Source: Garcia nutans
Taxonomy: Eukaryota > Streptophyta > Magnoliopsida > Malpighiales > Euphorbiaceae
Reading direction: 5' to 3'
Length of the DNA: 64,000 nucleotides
Assembly: GCA_947685225.1 (NCBI GenBank)
Contig: CANTUV010000009.1
Span: 310,001-374,000, forward strand
Part shown: one piece after another, positions 21,301 to 33,978 of the stretch
How positions within the stretch are numbered: position 1 is the first letter of the stretch
Layout: each line of letters begins with the position of its first letter
The notes under the pieces: generated by a model
Told to the model about the DNA's origin: nothing
What the model saw: only the letters and a program-made list of their open reading frames with translations
Databases searched by the model: none
Program-made: the position numbers and the translations under genes

Positions 21301-24300
21301 GCTCTCAATGAATTTGTCATGTTTGTTGATATATTGCTTCTAAAAAGTCTGATAGGAAGTTGTTAATTTCATCAGCTTCATCTCCAAGAAGGTGGTCTTC
21401 ATGCTGATATTAATGGAGATGGTGTCCTAGATCATGTCCAGGTGTGTTTGCTTCTTATCTCTCCTCAATTTGATGAGTAGGCATTTTCAGATATTTCTAT
21501 TCTAATAATTAGATTTTGCCATGTGACCATTTGATTGACTGCTTATTTCAATACTTCAGTAAGTGTTGGATTAATATTCATTGGGTTATGAATATATCTC
21601 ATGTTTATTGGTTTAATTGAACTATTTCAGTTCACATTCTTGCAATCATATTGCATCATGTGATAATGCCAGTATGCCATTTCGCTACGTCACTGGTCAT
21701 TGATGTGGTTAGACATGTCCATTGCTAATGTTAATGAACCAGACTACATTGACTTTTTTTGTCAATTGATAATTGTAACACTATTGAGCACAAGAATGAG
21801 AACTGCTGAGCTGATGGGTTTTATGGTCCTAGAAATTTGTATATCCATGGTCAATCTGCAAATTGTTTTCTGTTCTTCCATGCTCAAAAAATTTTTAAAC
21901 AATTAAATTTGGTAAAACACTTGGTTGTTTATAATAGATAACCTACATCCGTGGGTGAAATCGTGCTGAATATGGTAAATATTAATTAATAGCACTCCTT
22001 ATAAATGATGTTGAAGTGGACAAAAAACAATAGTTAACTTGGAGAATTCAACTAGACATGCGGGTGCTAAACTAGCAGAATCATGTTCCTTCTTTTCAGG
22101 CTGTTGGGGGGAAATGGAGCTGAGCAGACTGTTATTGGATCAATGGAAGTGCTGAGACCCTGTTGGGCAGTTGCGACCTCTGGTGTACCAGTTCGAGAAC
22201 AACTCTTCAATGCTTCTATATGTCATCATTCCCCATTTAACTTATTCCAACATGGAGAGTTCTCTAGAAGTTTTGGTCGAGCATCTGACACATCATCTTT
22301 AGAGGTAGCAACGCCTATTCTTATCCCAAGAAGTGATGGTCATAGGCATCGCAAGGGGAGTCATGGTGATGTTATCTTCTTGACAAATCGTGGGGAGGTA
22401 TGCTGTAATCTGAATCTGGTCTCTTCTAGTCTAAGATTCTAGTACCTTGTTTCTTTATTTAGATAAATATATTGGAATATTATTATGGTGTGGAATTAGT
22501 TGTTAGGCTAGGAGGCATGCTTCTGGAAACAGAGTTGCAGACTGCATGTGTAGTGCATCTTACATCAATGTGTTTCTCAAGGGAGCATGCTCCTGTTATT
22601 GAATGATGATTCTTTTATTAGATTAACATTTGAAGTGACAATTTAGTCTTGGAAATTATAATTGCCCATCAAGTGGAATTGTTCTCTAAATGGAATTTCC
22701 ACTTGTTTTAATGTTTATTTTATTTTATTTATTTGAGTTGATCTCTTTAACTCATCATTTTGCCAACTTCCTGAGTAATTAGTGACTAAGTAAATGCACT
22801 GAGAAATTTAATGGTGCTAGCCATACTTTTAGCAAATTGGAACCTGCCTGGTATGTGTAATTGTTATCCATGTACAGGTATTAGTTTACGATAAGTATCA
22901 GTAACTCATAAATGTACCTCATCTTTCAGGTGACATCATACTCTCCTGGCTTGCATGGCCATGATGCAATTTGGCAATGGCAACTCTTGACAGATGCTAC
23001 ATGGTCAAATCTTCCTTCTCCATCAGGGATGATGGAAGGCGGCACAGTTGTCCCCACACTCGAGGCATTCTCTTTGCGGGTACATGACTATCAACAAATG
23101 ATTCTTGCAGCAGGAGATCAAGAGGCAGTAGTGATATCTCCTAGAGGAAGCATACAAACATCAATTGATCTTCCAGCACCACCTACCCATGCCCTGATAT
23201 GCGAGGACTTCTCAAATGATGGACTTACTGACCTTATCGTTGTGACATCAAATGGGGTATACGGTTTTGTACAGACAAGGACACCAGGTGCCCTCTTCTT
23301 CAGCACACTGGTTGGTTGCTTTCTAATTGTGATGGGAATCATCTTCATCACCCAACGCTTGAACTCCATGAAAGGAAAACCACGTACTCGGTGAAACATA
23401 AAATTTCTCAGAAAGATCACGGGTCTCGAATGAAAATCATGGAATCAAAGGCTTCTTGTTGGAAATCCTTTTAAACTCCAGAACAGGCATAGGAGTGACG
23501 AATTATGATTAATCACCGTCCTCCATATCCTTACCGTGAAATTTATAGGATTAACAGTTACTTTAGGGTGAGCTTAATGTGGTTTTCGGAGAATTTTGGA
23601 TTAACTTAAAATGTAAATATTTCTTTGTTCGTATGCCTCCGTAGCTTCATTGTTAAATGACTAATCTTATGAATCATGCCACGTTCAAGAAACTGCTTGG
23701 TTTTCTATAGGCATACGTTCACTGGAAGATAAAATAAATGGTCCAGTTCAGCCTCTTTTTTAGGGGGGATACTCTTAATTCTTTTTTTAAATCACATTTA
23801 TCAAAGATTCTGAATCTCAGACACCCCCACCTTTTTAGACAGCAAAATTTATTGATTTTCTTTTTCCTATTTCCGGTCAATGGATACTGAGGTATAAAAA
23901 CTTTAAATAGGATCATAATTTTCAGAGAAATCAGAATCCAGTTGACGATGGACACAATATCCTTTTATTTCGTTTCTATTATTCTATTTTGAGAATATGC
24001 AACATCTATTATTATAAAAATAATAATAATAACAGTAATAATAAAAAAGATGTTTAAAAATTATTTTAGTTAAAAAAGATGGGCTATTAATAAAGCTAAT
24101 GAAGTTGTAGTGAGTAGAGATGCATTGTTAGGGTATCTGAGCAGAAAAGATAAGCAGGTGCAGGACCATCCTTCCATTTCTACAGAAACCAAAAATAAAT
24201 AAAATAAAATAGAGAGATTAGGCAGCTCGTGATCTGAAAGAGTCCCCAAATTGGCAGAAAAACAACCATTTCACCAATTTATTAAACCTATGAGACACTT

Positions 24301-24820
24301 TCTGAAATTGGGTCCATTTATTATTATTATTATTATTAGGATTCAACCAGAGACCAATTCAAGTCCTATATAACCTGGACATTTACATATCTGCATTTGC
24401 TGCCTCACTGTCCTGTTTATTATTATTATTATTATTGTTATTATGAAAAAACCTCTTTTTTCATTTAAAAAAATTACGAATTTTAATGGTAACAGATTAT
24501 TTATATCAAAATTAAAAATTTTGAGAAAAAACAAAGTTTAATCTCTATAAATTAGCAAAGAATATTATTTGCAAAAACTCAAATCAAAGATGCATTCAGA
24601 TAGAGAATTAGAGAAGAGAAATAGTTATACCCTTTGGAAGAGGGAGGACAGAAGAAAGAAAAGACTTGTTGACATGAGAGGCTATTATTTATTTATTTAT
24701 TTATATTATTGTAATGTAAAAATCAAAAAAAATAAAAATGAAAAAGTGTGATGTTGCCATGTTACACAATGACAATGACAATGGAGTGAGATAGAAGAGC
24801 AAGGATGGCATTTGTGCAGT

Positions 24821-24908
24821 GCTTGTCCAATCTTGGCAATCTCTTTTCTAATCATTTTACTTTGCTTTCCCACAAATTACTTTGCTTGTCCAATCTTGGC
24901 AATCTCTT
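24821..24908. repeat. 25-bp exact direct repeat, 63-bp offset
   Basis: The unit gcttgtccaatcttggcaat followed by ctctt occurs at 24821-24845 and again at 24884-24908 without mismatch. Confidence 0.92.
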
Positions 24909-27900
24909 CTCCTCCTTAAATTTTTTTAATAATTTTTTAATAAAAAATAATCATAAACTTGGCCAATATATTTTATTTTATTAATATTTATTATAATCAC
25001 TTCATAATATAATATAATTTTTTATTAATTGTTTAAATAAAATAATTATAATAAATTTCAATACAAATGAAACATATTAAATAACAATAAATAATCTAAT
25101 TTTTATTGAGACATATTTCAATTTATTAAAATTTACTATAATTTTTTTATAATATGTTTTATTAATTATTAAAAAATTAATTAAAATAAAATATATATCA
25201 ATATAAATTAAAATATTTATTACTAATTAACATATGCAGCCTCTATTAAAAAAATTCACAAACTTATTGTTTATTGTCTCTAATTAAAATTCACCATTTT
25301 CCCTCAAATAAATGAAAATAGATAAATAAGTTGTCAAGTCTATAATTAGTGATGCTGTTACATAAAAATTTAATCCAATGTTTAGATTTTTTTTAAGTTA
25401 TTAATTATATGTGAAAGCTGAAAAATAAGGGAAGTGAGGTTTTTAAGTTCAAATAAATTTCATTATATGAAAAATAAGGTTTTTTTTAACGAGTAACATA
25501 TTTATTTCATTAGGAAAAAAATCTTTTTATTTTTTTTAAAATATAGGAGACTTGTTTGTAATTTTTCAACTTTGAATAATGGTTTAAGGATAAAAAAAAA
25601 AAAAAAAAAACTCTACAGTATCTATTTTTCACTTAAGGGCTTTCTGGTTTTTTTCTTGGCATTGCGAGGTCTTTGGTTTCATTTTTTTTATACCCTTTGA
25701 TACCCTGCGATCAAATATTATTAAATTTCCATATTATGTATCGATAAAATATAGATTTTTTTCAACAAAATAAAGCATTTATTAATTGGATACAAATCAA
25801 ACTAATTATTGGAATACTCTTAAAAATATTTCAAATTATTTTAATTTTGTTTATTCCTAATCAAATTAAAAAATGTTAAATTTATTTATTATTATTTAGT
25901 TCATTATAGTTAGTTGAACCCTAAATTAATCACTAAATAAATAATTTTACTATTGCAAAATCGATATTAATGTGATAATAACATGTTGACAAATATTTTT
26001 TTTACTTTAAAAAATTAACAGAAAATTAGTGAATAATTATTTAAGGTTAATGAATAAAACTTTAGGTTTGGACTTGTGGATTTATATGTTTTTCAATTCA
26101 AAGCATATTCATGTCTACATCATTATAATTATTCTATAAATACTACCACTCTAAGTGAATTAGGCACAAAGAATCAAAAGAAGAGCAATTAGTCAATGAC
26201 TCTAATTCATTATTTGAGACTTCATTATTGGTAGAGTGGGGATGGATTATAAATAATGACATGAAAATGTGCAGAAAAGAGACTCTATTAGAGACTTTGA
26301 TCTTTGATAAATGATACGTACCTTCTTAATTAATCACATCAATATATAAAAATTTTGATATATATAAAGTTGAAGTGAAATTGGGCAAAGTCTCAATCCA
26401 TCTTTGGGGTCAAGGCTAACCCACCACACGTGTGCCCAAATTAAATTCATTTCATATATGTGTACTACTTGAAATTTTTATTAATAGTTAAGATTAAATT
26501 CTTGTGCATTTTTTAATTAAAATGTGAAAAAAAATGTTGTCTATTCATCTAGGGAATATGTGATATAAACTCCAATATTTTAGAATTAATTGATTGGAAA
26601 TCAATGTGAAAAATAGAAATGAAGCGAATATAAATTAACTTTATAAATGAGTAAAACTATAATAAGAAAAGTTATATGCTCAGTTTTAGGTCCACTATAA
26701 AGGTAAGATTACAACAGTAATATTTGGTGTTTCCATGTGATATATTTTCCTTTTAATTTTATTTAAAATTAATTTTGAAAACAATAAATAGAGATGAAAT
26801 ATTCATTTTTGAAATATGGTAAAAAGAAAAAGCTATTGTTAATGCATTTACTAAACCATGCAAAAATCTTATTTTATTTTTTTCTTATATATATATATAT
26901 ATATATTCCGTGTACATTAACCTTTTGCTGTGTACCTAATCCTAATGTGAAGAAAAAAAAATCATAGTGAAGAATATAAAATGAATAATTTTTTTAAAAA
27001 TTTATATTCATCTGAAATCCATTTAAGGTTATCAAATCCTATTTATATTAATATTAGTTTATAATAAATATATTAATGAAAAGGAAAACATAAGTCAACA
27101 TTATTTTTAATTATTTGACTTAATATTTTTTTTTTGTTGTTAGCATGCCTCAAGTCATTTCAGCAAAATATAATATTTATGCATAAATTAATTGCTTCTT
27201 ACATTATATTTTTCTTCTGCTGCTGGGAAAGTTAGTTGAATTATATTGGCTTTGTATAAAAGTCTTCATTTTTTAATAGAGTAATTCAAAGGTAATTACA
27301 TCTTTGTTAAATTTTTATATTAGAAAAATATCATTCTAAAAAAAATTGAAAAATATAGTATTTTTTATTGCTTTATATTAAGCCTTTAATTTTTTTTTCT
27401 TTACATGAAATATAGTTCTTTTTTTTTCCGGAATGTGTGTGTGTGTATATATATATTTACATATATTATTTCAACATAATTCTAAATTTGCGTGCTTGTC
27501 AAAATAGCATTAAAATCAGAAAGAAAACCAGAATTTCATAATATTAAAATGACAAAAAAATTATTTTCATTTTTTAAAAAGCATGAAAGCATCAAATCAA
27601 AGATATTCTATGAAAATTTCTTAAATATAAATCCAAAAAAGAAAGCACATATTAGTAAGTATATAAAAATGTAATAAAGGGGGCATTCACTTGAAAAAGG
27701 CCGCATTGACTAATGCCTAATTTAAATATCATTATAACATTTGATTCCCCACACTAAATGGAGTAGAGAGTAGAGACCGCTTTAAATATAGCCTTACCCC
27801 ATTAACTATCTAGAAATTTAGGGTTTTTCTTAAAGCTATTAAAATTAGGTAAAAAAAAATGAAAATATTAATATTAATAATCTTAATATATTTTTAACCA

Positions 27901-27985
27901 TTCATAACCTTAAGGGATTACAAAATAATTTAAATTTATACCCATTAAAAAAATAAAGTGTTCTCTCTCGAATTTTAACTATATT

Positions 27986-28010
27986 ATAATAATAATAATA
28001 ATAATAATAA
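27986..28010. repeat. (ATA)8 microsatellite
   Basis: Uninterrupted trinucleotide tract in AT-rich spacer. Confidence 0.93.
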
Positions 28011-31000
28011 TTAATATTAATAAAAAAAAATGGTGCTCCTAAACTCCTAAAATAAATATTACCCTCCGGGTAGCTTATTGTAGGGGAGCTAAATTGACAC
28101 TTTGGTGAGAGACAACCACATCTTTCTATAATTTCCAAAATTTCTTCTTAGTTTTTTCATCTAATATTTAATGTTATATTTCCTATGGGATTAGTTTTTT
28201 CAAACCAACTTTAAGTAAATTTCTTTCAAGAGTTCTCACTTTCAAATTATTCAATAAATAAATAAATATGACAAGTTAAAGACTATTTAAAATCTCAACT
28301 GAACTCAATTAAATTATTAAATTTTTGTGAATTTAATTAATTGAATTATCGGTATATAATTAAAATATTTTACTACATTCATAATGTTAATTAGAAAAAA
28401 AAAATGGGATTCATCAATTCAATCAAAATTTAAAAACCAAATTAATGATACTTTAATATAAATTCAAGAACCCATTTGAGTGGCAAATATTTTTTTTTTC
28501 TTGAGCATTGAAAAGGGATTTTGAAATTAAAATTTATTATTTTTATTATTAAAGTGCATATAATAAAAATGAATTGGGCTCTCAAAAGAAAAGATGTCGA
28601 TGGTTTAAAGGGATTGTGTTGCATTAGGATTCCAATTCAAATCGTGGAATCTGTCAATTTACATCTGAATTAAACTCGACTTTTCTTGGGACTCATTTTC
28701 TTTCTTTCTTTCCTTTTGAAATTTTTCAAAACTTGGATTGTCATTTTCAAATTTTAATATTTTCCTTCAGTTTCACATTTATTCATAATTTAAATAGGCT
28801 TTGTTTATTAATTTATTTGATAAAATATAAATTTCATGTAATTCTTTATATATATGTATATGATATATGATATCAATTTTAAAACTATATATATATATGA
28901 TATCAAGTTAGAGTATATAATTAAGCCAATTATTATATATATATATATATTGTTGTTTTTTAATTTATATATATGATTATGGAACAGAATTTGTCTATTT
29001 TCCCCATTTTTCTGATAACGTCAGCAATATAAAGATGTAAGGGAAGACTGCTACGTTGTCCCATGTAAAATGCATATATTCATTCTTATAAAACAATAGC
29101 ATACAGAAAGCTGAAATTAATTGTCTCTGCAGCCACCGTTTAATTTAATTTTTTCATAATTTTTTATATAATGTTAAGTATGTAATTTAAAATTCATAAT
29201 ATATAATAAATAAAGTGTTTAATATGAAAATTTAAAAATTTTTATATAACAATTTTATTTGAACAAATCATTAAAATAAAAAGTTATATATATATATATA
29301 TATTTCAAATCTAATTAATATATATTTTATCTCCTCTAATATAAATTAGTATGAATTTATTTTTATAAAAAAAATTTAAAAAAAGAGCATTTAATAAGTT
29401 GGTGAATGTAATTGGCTTTACTACAAAGAATCTTTTTGAAGATGAATTCATCGATCAATCATAAAAATGAAAATGAATAAAACCCTAAATTAGAAGGGGC
29501 CCCACTTTAACACAAAATTTTCAAGATAAAACGAGGAATGGTGGGGCCATCTCAAAGAATGCATTTCAATTCCAAAAGGTACCATAAAATGTGGATTTCC
29601 TTGACAAACAACTCTCCTATTTTCCATCCAATTAATGACTTCCCTTTTTGTGTGGAACCCCTTCTAACAATAATTTACAAGCAAAAAGTTTTTATAATAA
29701 ATTTTATATTTTTTGAATTTGGTGTTTTGTGAATTGTTTTTCTTTTTCTTTTTTTTTTACAAATAAAAATTTGTGGTTTATTTAGTTAGTATAATAATAT
29801 AGAAGGTCCAACAATATCATATTCTAGATGAGGAATTCCTCAAAAACTATGAGTTAATTAATCTAAGATTAAAAAAAAACTCCCACAATATCATATTTTA
29901 GTAAGTAATTTATAACATCAATAGGATTAATAAGTTAAATTAATATGTTAAATCTCTATTTGTTCATTAAAAAAATATTTAATAAATATATATTATATTG
30001 AGAGTGTAATAAAATATATATATTTAAATACTAAAATGTGTCTATTAATTTATATCAAAATGAATAAAAGACTAGATGAAGTTAGTCCGATTCTCCGAAA
30101 TCATGAAGGAAATAATATAAAGTCAATGCAAAAGAAACTGAAGCTCAACTTGATGGGATAATGCTAAAAATATTGGTTTCATCTCTTCAATTCTCTCTCT
30201 CTCTCTTTTTTTGGCAAATAAATGTGGGATTAACTAACGCAAATGAGTTTTTTTCTTTTTTTAGTTTAAGGAAATATTTTATGATAAATAAACAACTAAT
30301 TACAAGGATTTAATTAGTTAACTTTGGGATTCTTGGCTCTCTCATTCTTTACTGCCATCCATATTAATTTCATTTATACTTTAATTCTTTTAAAATTTAG
30401 TTTTTTTTTTTATTAAAAATCAAAATGTTACGATTTGATTATTACTATATAGCTACTAACCAAGTTCATAAATTAATAATTGATAACGAGTAGACCTCAT
30501 TGTCTCTTGAGAATTCGGATTCTTTGATCAAACTCGCCTACATGCAAGACAAGAAAATGGATCGGACTTCGATGAAAATACTATAATGCTTAACTCAATC
30601 CAATTTTTCTACTTATAAGAAAACTGGAAATATGAAAAAAAAAATCGTTTATATGTGAAGGAGTCAACCCTATTTGTAGTTGGTGGAGAGAGAGACAGCT
30701 TCTGAATGCACCAACAGAAATTACATATGTATTAGTATCGTATTGCAGTTGTATCAAATATCTGTCTTCTTGCAGTCAGTACTTCAATTTATATTGTTTG
30801 TATTCTTCATAACTCGGTATACCGATCTTATTTCTTTTGAAAAGCTCGATCTTAATTATTACTCTGTCATGAGAAGTGGACGGATCACTCGTGGAGTCCG
30901 ATACTGGGCTCGATAACTGGGGGTATCAATAATGTTATTAAAAATATGAAAAATAGTTTGCTCAGTTCATTTTAATCTTCATTTGTATTATATTAAGAAC

Positions 31001-31654
31001 TTCGTAATTATAAAAAAAATATTTATTAGTATACACAATTAATTTATTCTTTTATTTAATTAATTGCTTGAAAATTAATATTCTATCGAATCTTCATATT
31101 TTGATATATTATAACACTTTTCTATATCCCTACTTTAAGTATAAAATCAGTAAAAAAAGTAATAATGTATCTATGTTTTTATAAAATAGCATACAATTTA
31201 AAACAACAAAAAAATTTAAAAAAAAGAGCAATTAAAATAAAACGCAGTAATTTAATAGGATTAATTATGCAAAATAAATTAAAGTACTATATGATAAATA
31301 TTAGAAATGGGGAATTGGATTGATTAATTTTCCGCTTTTCTTGAATAAATTTTTATGAAAAAAATAAAATTATTTTCTATAATTAAATGAAATCTCAATT
31401 TCTCCGCAACATAAAATTAAAAGTATTCTCACTCTTTTTTTTTTTGAGCAAAGTATTCTCACTCTTTTTGTTTATAGGTTAAAATAAATATAAAAATAAA
31501 AATAATTAGTAAATAGTCTCAACTACAAAAAAAAATTGTTATGCATCAATTATTATTTATTTAATACAAATATCCCTCCATTTTTCAAGTGATAAAAAAA
31601 TATATATAATTTCCCATATTTTCTAAAATCATATTCAAAAGAGTGTGAGTAATA

Positions 31655-31912
31655 ATAATAATTCTTTCATACCAAAATGATAAAGATATTTATCTTATAC
31701 ATGTTAAGAAAAATTAAGTCTTTTAGTCAATAAACAAATTTTTTTATATAATCTACTCACTATATCATCCATTTATACTAAATAGATATTAATTGTCAAT
31801 TGATTGGATTTAATAAAAAATAAAAATAATTAAATATAATAATATTATTATAAAATATTTAAATATAAATGTAATAATTAATTTATAATATAATTATTAT
31901 TTAAATAAAATA
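31655..31912. mobile_element. Truncated MITE, same family as the copy at 45229-45581
   Basis: The block around 31739-31798 (including catccatttatactaaatag followed by atattaatt) matches the interior of the MITE at 45.2 kb (about 45307-45373). The downstream words ataatataattatt and atttaaataaa also match in the same order. The right end is missing and is replaced by the MITE starting at 31913. Borders on the left are approximate. Confidence 0.5.
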
Positions 31913-32175
31913 CTCTTTTTGCCTCACAAATATAGATTTACTTTTCTTTTTTTTGTTATCTCAAATTATAAATCACTTATTATTTTAATAAATTAGTTAT
32001 CATATAAATTTTTTATAATATCCATATTTAATATTACTTATTAAATATATCATACATTAAAGTAGGGATATAATATAAAAATATATGTAAATTTATATTT
32101 TTAATAAAAATATAATTAATATTTCTTAATTCTTGTAAAATAAGAAAAAAATCTATTTTTATAGGACCGATGGAA
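31913..32175. mobile_element. Stowaway-like MITE
   Basis: The left end ctctttttgcctcacaaata and the inverse complement of the right end (attccatcggtcctataaaa) align as degenerate forms of the CTCCCTCCGT-type Stowaway terminus. TA dinucleotides flank both ends. About 263 bp, AT-rich, non-coding. Confidence 0.6.
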
Positions 32176-32390
32176 TAATAAAATTATATTTTAAAACGAA
32201 TAAAAAATAAAATTATTTCTATCATTTTGAAATGAAGAAATAATAATAATAATGGCACAGGGCTAGACATATGAGAGGTAAATAATTATTGCGACTCGCA
32301 GACATATCACATTCACTTTTCTCCCTTTCTTTCTTTTTGGTCTATTTCCCATTTTTCTATAGTACCAAATTACAAATATAAAATAAATAA

Positions 32391-32399
32391 ATAAATAAA
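32391..32399. repeat. 9-bp target-site duplication, left (MULE)
   Basis: ataaataaa, repeated at 37297-37305. The length is that of Mutator targets, but the sequence is low complexity, so chance similarity cannot be excluded. Confidence 0.6.
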
Positions 32400-32508
32400 G
32401 GCTTAATACATTCATAGCTCTCTGTATTTATCCATATTAATCACTTTATCTTTTAAAATCTTTGGGTAATCACTTTACCTTATAAACTTATTTTTTTCTT
32501 ATACAACC
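32400..32508 (+). repeat. MULE left terminal inverted repeat
   Basis: Aligns, with substitutions and small indels, to the inverse complement of 37185-37296. Shared blocks include ttaatacattcat, tgtatttatcc, taatcacttt (twice) and cttatacaacc. Confidence 0.85.
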
Positions 32509-32712
32509 GTCCCTTCGTTGCTGATATGACAGACGGCTTAAATGCACGCGCACAGTATCGCGTGAATTATTTTATTTTCATTATGCATCTCTTAAAATAA
32601 GCTTCGAACGGCTAGTTTATTTTCTTAACTCCTCTTCTTTACTCGTCATTTCAAATTCTATCAAACTAAATCCTTAAGCCTTATTTTCTCAAATCTCCTT
32701 TTGTTTGAAAGA

Positions 32713-33156
32713 ATGGCTTCAAATAGTCGCAATGAATCTATATCAATCTCGCATGCTAACTTTGCTCAATCTCCTTTGGCCGTTCCTGATTGCTTTTGTA
32801 GATAAGCAGCGGCTTTTAAGATGTCGATGATTGAATCGAACCCTGGTAGAAGATTCTATAGGTGCAAGAGATATGAGGTTGGTGTGCTTTGTTAAATTTA
32901 CAATTAAGTAAGGGTTTTGTTTGTATCTAATTTGAATTCTGAAATGAAATTGCAGGTCAATGGTAAAGAAGCATGTCGATATTTTGTGTGGTACGAACTC
33001 CCAGTTCCAGATAATGTCGCCAAGTGCATGACGAAGCTAATGAAGAAGATTAAAGAAGCTGAAAGCCAAAAGGATGCATCAATTGTTACTGCAAAATGTT
33101 TGAAATTTGTTATTCTGTGTTCGTTGTTGGTGATTATTGCTGGGAAGTTGATTTAG
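32713..33156 (+). pseudogene. GRF-type zinc-finger protein with C-terminal membrane segment, MULE-borne, one stop codon
   Basis: Two exons (32713-32877, 32956-33156; GT-AG intron) join in frame to about 121 codons. The product has the GRF zinc-finger pattern: CFC, NPGRRFYRC, then EACRYFVWYE, i.e. Cys-x-Cys, GRxFxxC and CxxF-W. A Lys/Glu-rich probable coiled coil (NVAKCMTKLMKKIKEAESQK) and a hydrophobic C-terminal segment (FVILCSLLVIIAG) follow. GRF fingers bind single-stranded nucleic acid in other proteins; plant proteins of this small GRF plus coiled coil plus membrane-anchor layout are common but uncharacterised. Codon 31 (32803-32805) is TAA just after the first Cys pair, so the copy is probably dead. 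The ATG starts about 200 bp inside the left TIR, suggesting the TIR served as its promoter. Confidence 0.75.
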
Positions 33157-33978
33157 GTTTTTTGTTGGAAAGTTTTTTTTATGTTTTTTAGTTTCAGATT
33201 GTAGCTTGTTTATATATGGGGATATTATTTTTGAATTGCAGTGACCAGTTTGTGGGTTTTTTTTATTGTGAAGGAATTATAGATGTATAGTTGCATATGG
33301 TCACTGTAATTTGTTAGTTTTGTTGGTCTTAAATTTAGAATTGAAATTGTCGAAATGATGAAACTTGATTTGTATACACGGTAGTTCCCTATTATTTAAT
33401 CAATGAAATTTCTCTTTTGCTTACTGTTTTGTAACAAATTATTAATTGTTTGTTCAATACTAAATGTAGTATGAGTTATCAAATGGTATTCTGCAATAGT
33501 AATAGTAGAATAAAATTGTAGTAGGAATAGACACAAATAACATGTAAATGGACAATAAAGTTCAAAAATTATGAAACCAGCATGACGCAACTGATTGTTG
33601 CAATAATACAACAATAAACTTGTAATATAATTAAATTGAATCATTTAGCTTATAAAAATATCTAATAACCTGTGAACACAATCTGTATAAACACAAAATC
33701 AATATTACTATTGATAAATTTAAGCTATTTTTGATAGACAAATAACAATTCAAAATATCAGTTAAAAATGTTTACATCATAGCAGTTATCAAAATAGCAT
33801 ATCTGATTAAAATGAACATCTTTACAAAGTATAATAATATTAATATTCTGATTACATTAAAATAGCATATCTAATACTGGCACTTAGCAAAATAACTGAT
33901 ATTCTAAGGAATGACTCTTTGCCCCTTATCTTTTACTTCTTCTGCAGCTTTTCTTACTTGACTCCTTTTATTAACCCC

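Larger units (their letters stand above)
14830..23394 (+). pseudogene. NERD1: NERD1 (FG-GAP repeat, single-pass membrane protein) duplicated pseudogene
   Basis: Intron-bearing copy of the plant FG-GAP-repeat protein of the Arabidopsis At3g51050/NERD1 type, a Golgi-associated protein linked to exocyst function and root growth. Exons: 14830-14892, 14977-15205, 15284-15403, 16038-16117, 16673-16768, 18867-18962, 19417-19470, 19557-19760, 20899-21024, 21376-21441, 22100-22397, 22930-23394. Recognisable parts: MRKRDLAILMLS start, SGWSVMCFDHNLKKLWETN, LIPQHNYKLDVHALN, LAHFRRHKRKTLKK, ITNYTQLWWVPNVVVAHQKE, HADINGDGVLDHVQ (FG-GAP-like), TNRGEVTSYSPGLHGHD, and a C-terminal membrane segment ALFFSTLVGCFLIVMGIIFI. 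Lesions: a deletion of about 60 codons at 15070 that also shifts frame (new TGA 15088-15090); TAG at 15338-15340 where the family has Tyr; exon 4 of 80 nt, one base short; exon 11 of 298 nt, one base long near 22106-22115. The other exons keep frame and splice sites, so inactivation looks recent. Confidence 0.9.
23395..31654. other. 8.3-kb AT-rich gene-free region
   Basis: No exon chain or conserved protein motif is found on either strand. Contents: pseudogene 3' flank to about 23700; (ATT)n tracts near 24320 and 24420; a 25-bp direct repeat (24821-24845 and 24884-24908); many A/T homopolymers; (ATA)8 at 27986-28010; several (TA)n runs (about 26889, 28937, 29287). A GC-richer island at about 30480-30930 has no recognisable coding content. 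Confidence 0.55.

Noticed and set aside
23118..23420. Minus-strand frame opposite the last NERD1 exon
   Set aside because: No motif; the plus frame matches the family to its C-terminal membrane segment.
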